Shown here in pieces: positions 61,614-64,000 of a stretch of 64,000 nucleotides of DNA. The position numbers were made by a program, and so were the translations under genes. The notes under the pieces were generated by a model that was not told the DNA's origin, did not search any database, and saw only the letters and a program-made list of their open reading frames with translations. Origin of the DNA: Bernardetia sp963719525 (lineage in GTDB: Bacteria; Bacteroidota; Bacteroidia; Cytophagales; Bernardetiaceae); contig CAVRCG010000004.1 in assembly GCA_963719525.1 (NCBI GenBank), forward strand, positions 372,001-436,000. The letters are read 5' to 3'. Each line of letters starts with the position of its first letter. Within the stretch, counting starts at the first letter, position 1.

Positions 61614-61646
61614 AACGAACGGTTCGCTTTGAGCGAACCGTTCGTT
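61614..61646 (+). terminator. Perfect palindrome AACGAACGGTTCG (copy 3), probable clpB terminator
   Basis: AACGAACGGTTCGCT and AGCGAACCGTTCGTT are exact reverse complements around TTG. It starts five bases after the clpB stop. Same family as 3050 and 30051. Confidence 0.75.
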
Positions 61647-61717
61647 AAACAAATATGAAAACCTCATTTTTCTTTTCCTTTTTTGGAAGATTGATGAGGT
61701 TTTGTTTTTCGTTTATC

Positions 61718-62044
61718 TTACTCATTATTAATCACATACCTTATTTTTTTATTTAAAATTCTCACTTTAAATTCGCTTGAATCTGTAAATTCTTTTTCAG
61801 TATTAATAATAATATTTAAAGGTAAATGATACCTTTCTAAAAATTCTTTTTTGATATTATCTACCCATTCAATAAAATCTCTCCACTCTTCATTGTATGG
61901 GGTCAAAGATGTAACAACAAACATATCACAATCATTAGGGTTAAGTTTGTCCGTTATGAAAGAACCAAACAAAAAACATTTAATTATGTAATTGTTTTTT
62001 ATATTTCTTTCTATATATGAAAATATATCTTCCTTATTTATCAG
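61718..62044 (-). CDS. Small nucleotidyltransferase-like protein
   Basis: 108 residues if translation begins at the CTG at 62044, whose last two bases are part of the TGA of the upstream gene; a TTG at 61972 would give 84 residues but would cut off the conserved start of the fold. The sequence CFLFGSFITDKLNPNDCDMFVV has the GS-x(n)-D-x-D pattern of the MNT-type nucleotidyltransferase superfamily (here GSF then DCDMF), and the rest is helical. It could be an adenylyl-transferring antitoxin, an unusual sensor enzyme, or inactive. It is third in a compact three-gene minus-strand unit. Confidence 0.6.
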   Translation of the reverse strand: MINKEDIFSYIERNIKNNYIIKCFLFGSFITDKLNPNDCDMFVVTSLTPYNEEWRDFIEWVDNIKKEFLERYHLPLNIIINTEKEFTDSSEFKVRILNKKIRYVINNE

Positions 62045-62364
62045 AACTTTCTTTTTTCATGTATATTTTTTTTAAATTCTGATACAGATAATACTAATAT
62101 ACTTTTAGAGTTTGAATATTCTACACCATCACCAGTGTAAAATATCCAATTATCACGAACTATTAAATTACAATTCAGATTTAAAGCTTTATCTACAACA
62201 GCAATAGAAATTTCGTAATCCTCTCTTGTAGGACAATATACTTTAAAAGTAAAAGATTCATCCTCTATCTGATAGTCAAAAAAAAATATCGTATCATCTT
62301 TAACATTCAAATTTGATATTGAATCTATATTCTCAATAGTTGTTTTTATAAAACGTGCTCCCAT
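62041..62364 (-). CDS. Small protein of unknown function in the nucleotidyltransferase unit
   Basis: 107 residues, mixed alpha/beta composition with a strand-rich N-terminus (DDTIFFFDYQIEDESFTFKVYCP) and a basic C-terminus (FKKNIHEKRKF). No signal peptide or membrane segment. It starts six bases after the membrane protein gene stops, and its stop overlaps the putative start of the nucleotidyltransferase gene, so all three are co-translated. I recognise no family. Confidence 0.65.
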   Translation of the reverse strand: MGARFIKTTIENIDSISNLNVKDDTIFFFDYQIEDESFTFKVYCPTREDYEISIAVVDKALNLNCNLIVRDNWIFYTGDGVEYSNSKSILVLSVSEFKKNIHEKRKF

Positions 62365-62370
62365 AGTTTT

Positions 62371-63075
62371 TTACTTGATTAGTTCTTGCTCACGAATTTT
62401 TAAATCAGAAAATATTTCCTGTCTTTTATTAGCTACGGACACAATAAAATCTGATGGATATTTAAATTTTTTGTGTAGCGAGTTTGGATATTTAATAAAG
62501 TGTTTATACGATTTTGCATGTATTACGTAATCTAAATACTTATCTGCTCCTTCTGATTCTAGAAAATGAGAATACTTATATATAATTTCACAAATTTTTT
62601 CATTATTTGGTATAATTACGTCTTCAACAATTTTGTTCCAAGTATTTAAAGCTTCTGTCATTAAAGCATTTTCTTCTGCTGTTACAACAGTTTTAGGAAA
62701 AGTATTTGGTCCATAACTATTAAACATTTCAGAATTAATATTCAAAATGGTAAATATTGGATTATACAACATTTCTAATTTTTCCCTTGCAAGATTTACA
62801 CGAGAAATTATTACATCTTTTTTTATCGCTTGTCTAGTATCTGCTTTAATTTTGTATAAAACAACTAAATTTGTTATCAAAAGTACTATCAAAGCTGTTG
62901 AAGTGGGTAACCATGCTTTCCAACTCTCTGTTTTTTCATTTATAGTAAATTGTTTTACTAATAAAGTATCTGTTTTAGATAAAGCTTCTATAACAGGAAT
63001 CGAATCTGCCTTAGTATAGTTGCAAAAAATAAATGAGAAAAAGAGTAACAATATAACAATCCTCTTCAATTTCAT
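62371..63075 (-). CDS. Membrane protein of unknown function, first gene of the unit
   Basis: 234 residues. A signal-like N-terminal segment (MKLKRIVILLLFFSFIFCNYTKA) is followed by a short extracytoplasmic stretch and a membrane helix (STALIVLLITNLVVLYKI, about 60-77), then a helical cytoplasmic domain of about 150 residues rich in Asn, Lys and Glu (NTWNKIVEDVIIPNNEKI, RQEIFSDLKIREQELIK). No enzymatic motif is visible. It is probably anchored in the inner membrane with its C-terminus inside. No matching family is recognised; the two downstream genes suggest a sensor with effectors. Confidence 0.65.
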   Translation of the reverse strand: MKLKRIVILLLFFSFIFCNYTKADSIPVIEALSKTDTLLVKQFTINEKTESWKAWLPTSTALIVLLITNLVVLYKIKADTRQAIKKDVIISRVNLAREKLEMLYNPIFTILNINSEMFNSYGPNTFPKTVVTAEENALMTEALNTWNKIVEDVIIPNNEKICEIIYKYSHFLESEGADKYLDYVIHAKSYKHFIKYPNSLHKKFKYPSDFIVSVANKRQEIFSDLKIREQELIK

Positions 63076-63227
63076 AGAATATTTAAATAAATTATCTTTT
63101 CAGTAGATTACAAACATCAAAAACAGATTTCATACTAAAAATACAAATATTTTAGAATAACACAAATGTTTTTAAAAAAATAATATTGAATAATATAAAA
63201 AAAACAAGTTTTTTCATTCGTACAAAA

Positions 63228-64000
63228 TTACCCCAATTCATAAATAAAAGGTGTATTAATAGTCCTCAAATCAGTAGGCAGTTTTGAAATAAAATTACTC
63301 CATTCTGGAATGGTATCTCTATGAATAGTAGCAAAGTAATTTTTTGTTCTACTTCTAGTTTTTATTTTTATCTGGAGCTGGCAATAAAGCGCATCAATGT
63401 CTGTATTGGGATGATAAATAATATGATACTTGAATTCTGTCATATCTTCAAAGGTAAAAAAATCTCTTAATGCTTTTGTCTTATTATTCTTTATTGCTAA
63501 TCCTCTTGATTTGTAGTCTATGTATATATCTAATTTGGCTTCTGTATTTTCCATTTCTTTGATAGATATATTTCTGTTTTTTGGAATAATACTCACTATT
63601 CCAAAAGCTATACAAGCCATAAAACAGAGCATAAAAGAAAGAAACCCTATATCTCCACCAAAAAGTTCTCCTATAAAAGTACTTGCTATTATAGATGCAA
63701 ATCCTAATATAATAGATAAAAAACAACCTCCACTACCATTACTCATAAACATAGGACTAGTAGCAAAGCCAAAATTTAGTACTTCTTGGAGATATTTATC
63801 ATTGGCTTTCAGATAAAGAGTTTGAGGTAAAGGCAAAAATTTGAGTGTTTCGGTTTGGTCACAGTGAGAATATCCTAAATATTCCCAACTTTCTATAAAA
63901 AAAGCAGATTTACAAGCAGCACAAACTACAACTGTATGACCTTCTTCTATTTTTTCTCCTGTGATAGGGTCTATTCTATTTTGGTTTAGAAAATCTTGAT
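63228..64000 (-). CDS. RING-like zinc-finger membrane protein (5' end outside window)
   Basis: The frame is open to the right edge, so the start is missing. Reading from the edge: NRIDPITGEKIEEGHTVVVCAACKSAFFIESWEYLGYSHCDQTETL, which has the layout of a prokaryotic RING-like finger (C-x2-C, then Trp, His and Cys), although the first expected Cys pair lies beyond or has been lost (DPITG). Two close hydrophobic segments follow (GGCFLSIILGFASIIASTFIG and FLSFMLCFMACIAFGIVSII), then a cytoplasmic domain of about 110 residues. The internal ATG at 63836 is not the likely start. Proteins with such fingers and membrane helices are found in signalling and conflict systems; here it neighbours the three-gene unit and reads the same way. 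Confidence 0.6.
   Translation of the reverse strand, partial: QDFLNQNRIDPITGEKIEEGHTVVVCAACKSAFFIESWEYLGYSHCDQTETLKFLPLPQTLYLKANDKYLQEVLNFGFATSPMFMSNGSGGCFLSIILGFASIIASTFIGELFGGDIGFLSFMLCFMACIAFGIVSIIPKNRNISIKEMENTEAKLDIYIDYKSRGLAIKNNKTKALRDFFTFEDMTEFKYHIIYHPNTDIDALYCQLQIKIKTRSRTKNYFATIHRDTIPEWSNFISKLPTDLRTINTPFIYELG

Overview
The window reads as a chromosomal stretch of a low-GC Bacteroidota, most likely order Cytophagales (a Bernardetia/Flexibacter-like organism is my guess from gene content, not a proven placement). Evidence: several promoters with the Bacteroidota -7 box TAnnTTTG, many short-signal lipoproteins and Q-ending signal peptides, a propeller-type histidine kinase, a 7TM-DISM kinase, an Omp28-like lipoprotein, a TonB-dependent receptor and an SSS transporter. 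No rRNA, tRNA or CRISPR array was found.

Layout. 1-3044: the end of a gene with an ORF6C-like tail and a fused nuclease-methyltransferase (type IIG-like). 3099-5585: ribD, dcd and an acidic unknown. 6191-8874: a lipoprotein and two paralogous exported proteins. 9103-13665: hydroxyacyl-CoA dehydrogenase, PaaI-type thioesterase, two rhomboid proteases and a VTT/TMEM64 membrane protein. 14070-18334: a large sensor kinase and a flavin/PNPOx-like protein. 18917-26388: a run of exported proteins ending in two very different leucine-rich-repeat proteins. 26462-28029: a duplicated promoter/small-gene/terminator cassette leading into nadE. 30161-30792: a VapB-like antitoxin next to a dead PIN toxin. 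31350-38674: SSS transporter, TPR + SpoIIE phosphatase, broken TonB receptor, diadenylate cyclase cdaA. 39097-46219: two large histidine kinases and the ribosome hibernation factor. 46823-52213: Omp28-like lipoprotein, broken lipoprotein, broken sbcC. 52642-57617: ahcY, a conserved unknown and a broken VWA protein. 57793-61608: lipoprotein and clpB. 61718-64000: an unfamiliar minus-strand cluster with a membrane protein, a small unknown, a nucleotidyltransferase-like protein and a RING-like zinc-finger membrane protein that runs off the end.

Two themes cut across the genes. First, the intergenic DNA is full of dispersed palindromes of at least eight families; one family (GTTG-stem-TCCT-stem-CGAC) shows compensatory base changes that keep a 10-bp stem, which argues for a selected or mobile hairpin. 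Second, at least seven genes are interrupted by single-base shifts or stops (vapC, TPR/SpoIIE, TonB receptor, hybrid kinase, a lipoprotein, sbcC, VWA). That density is either residual assembly error or real gene decay, and it should be settled before those loci are interpreted.
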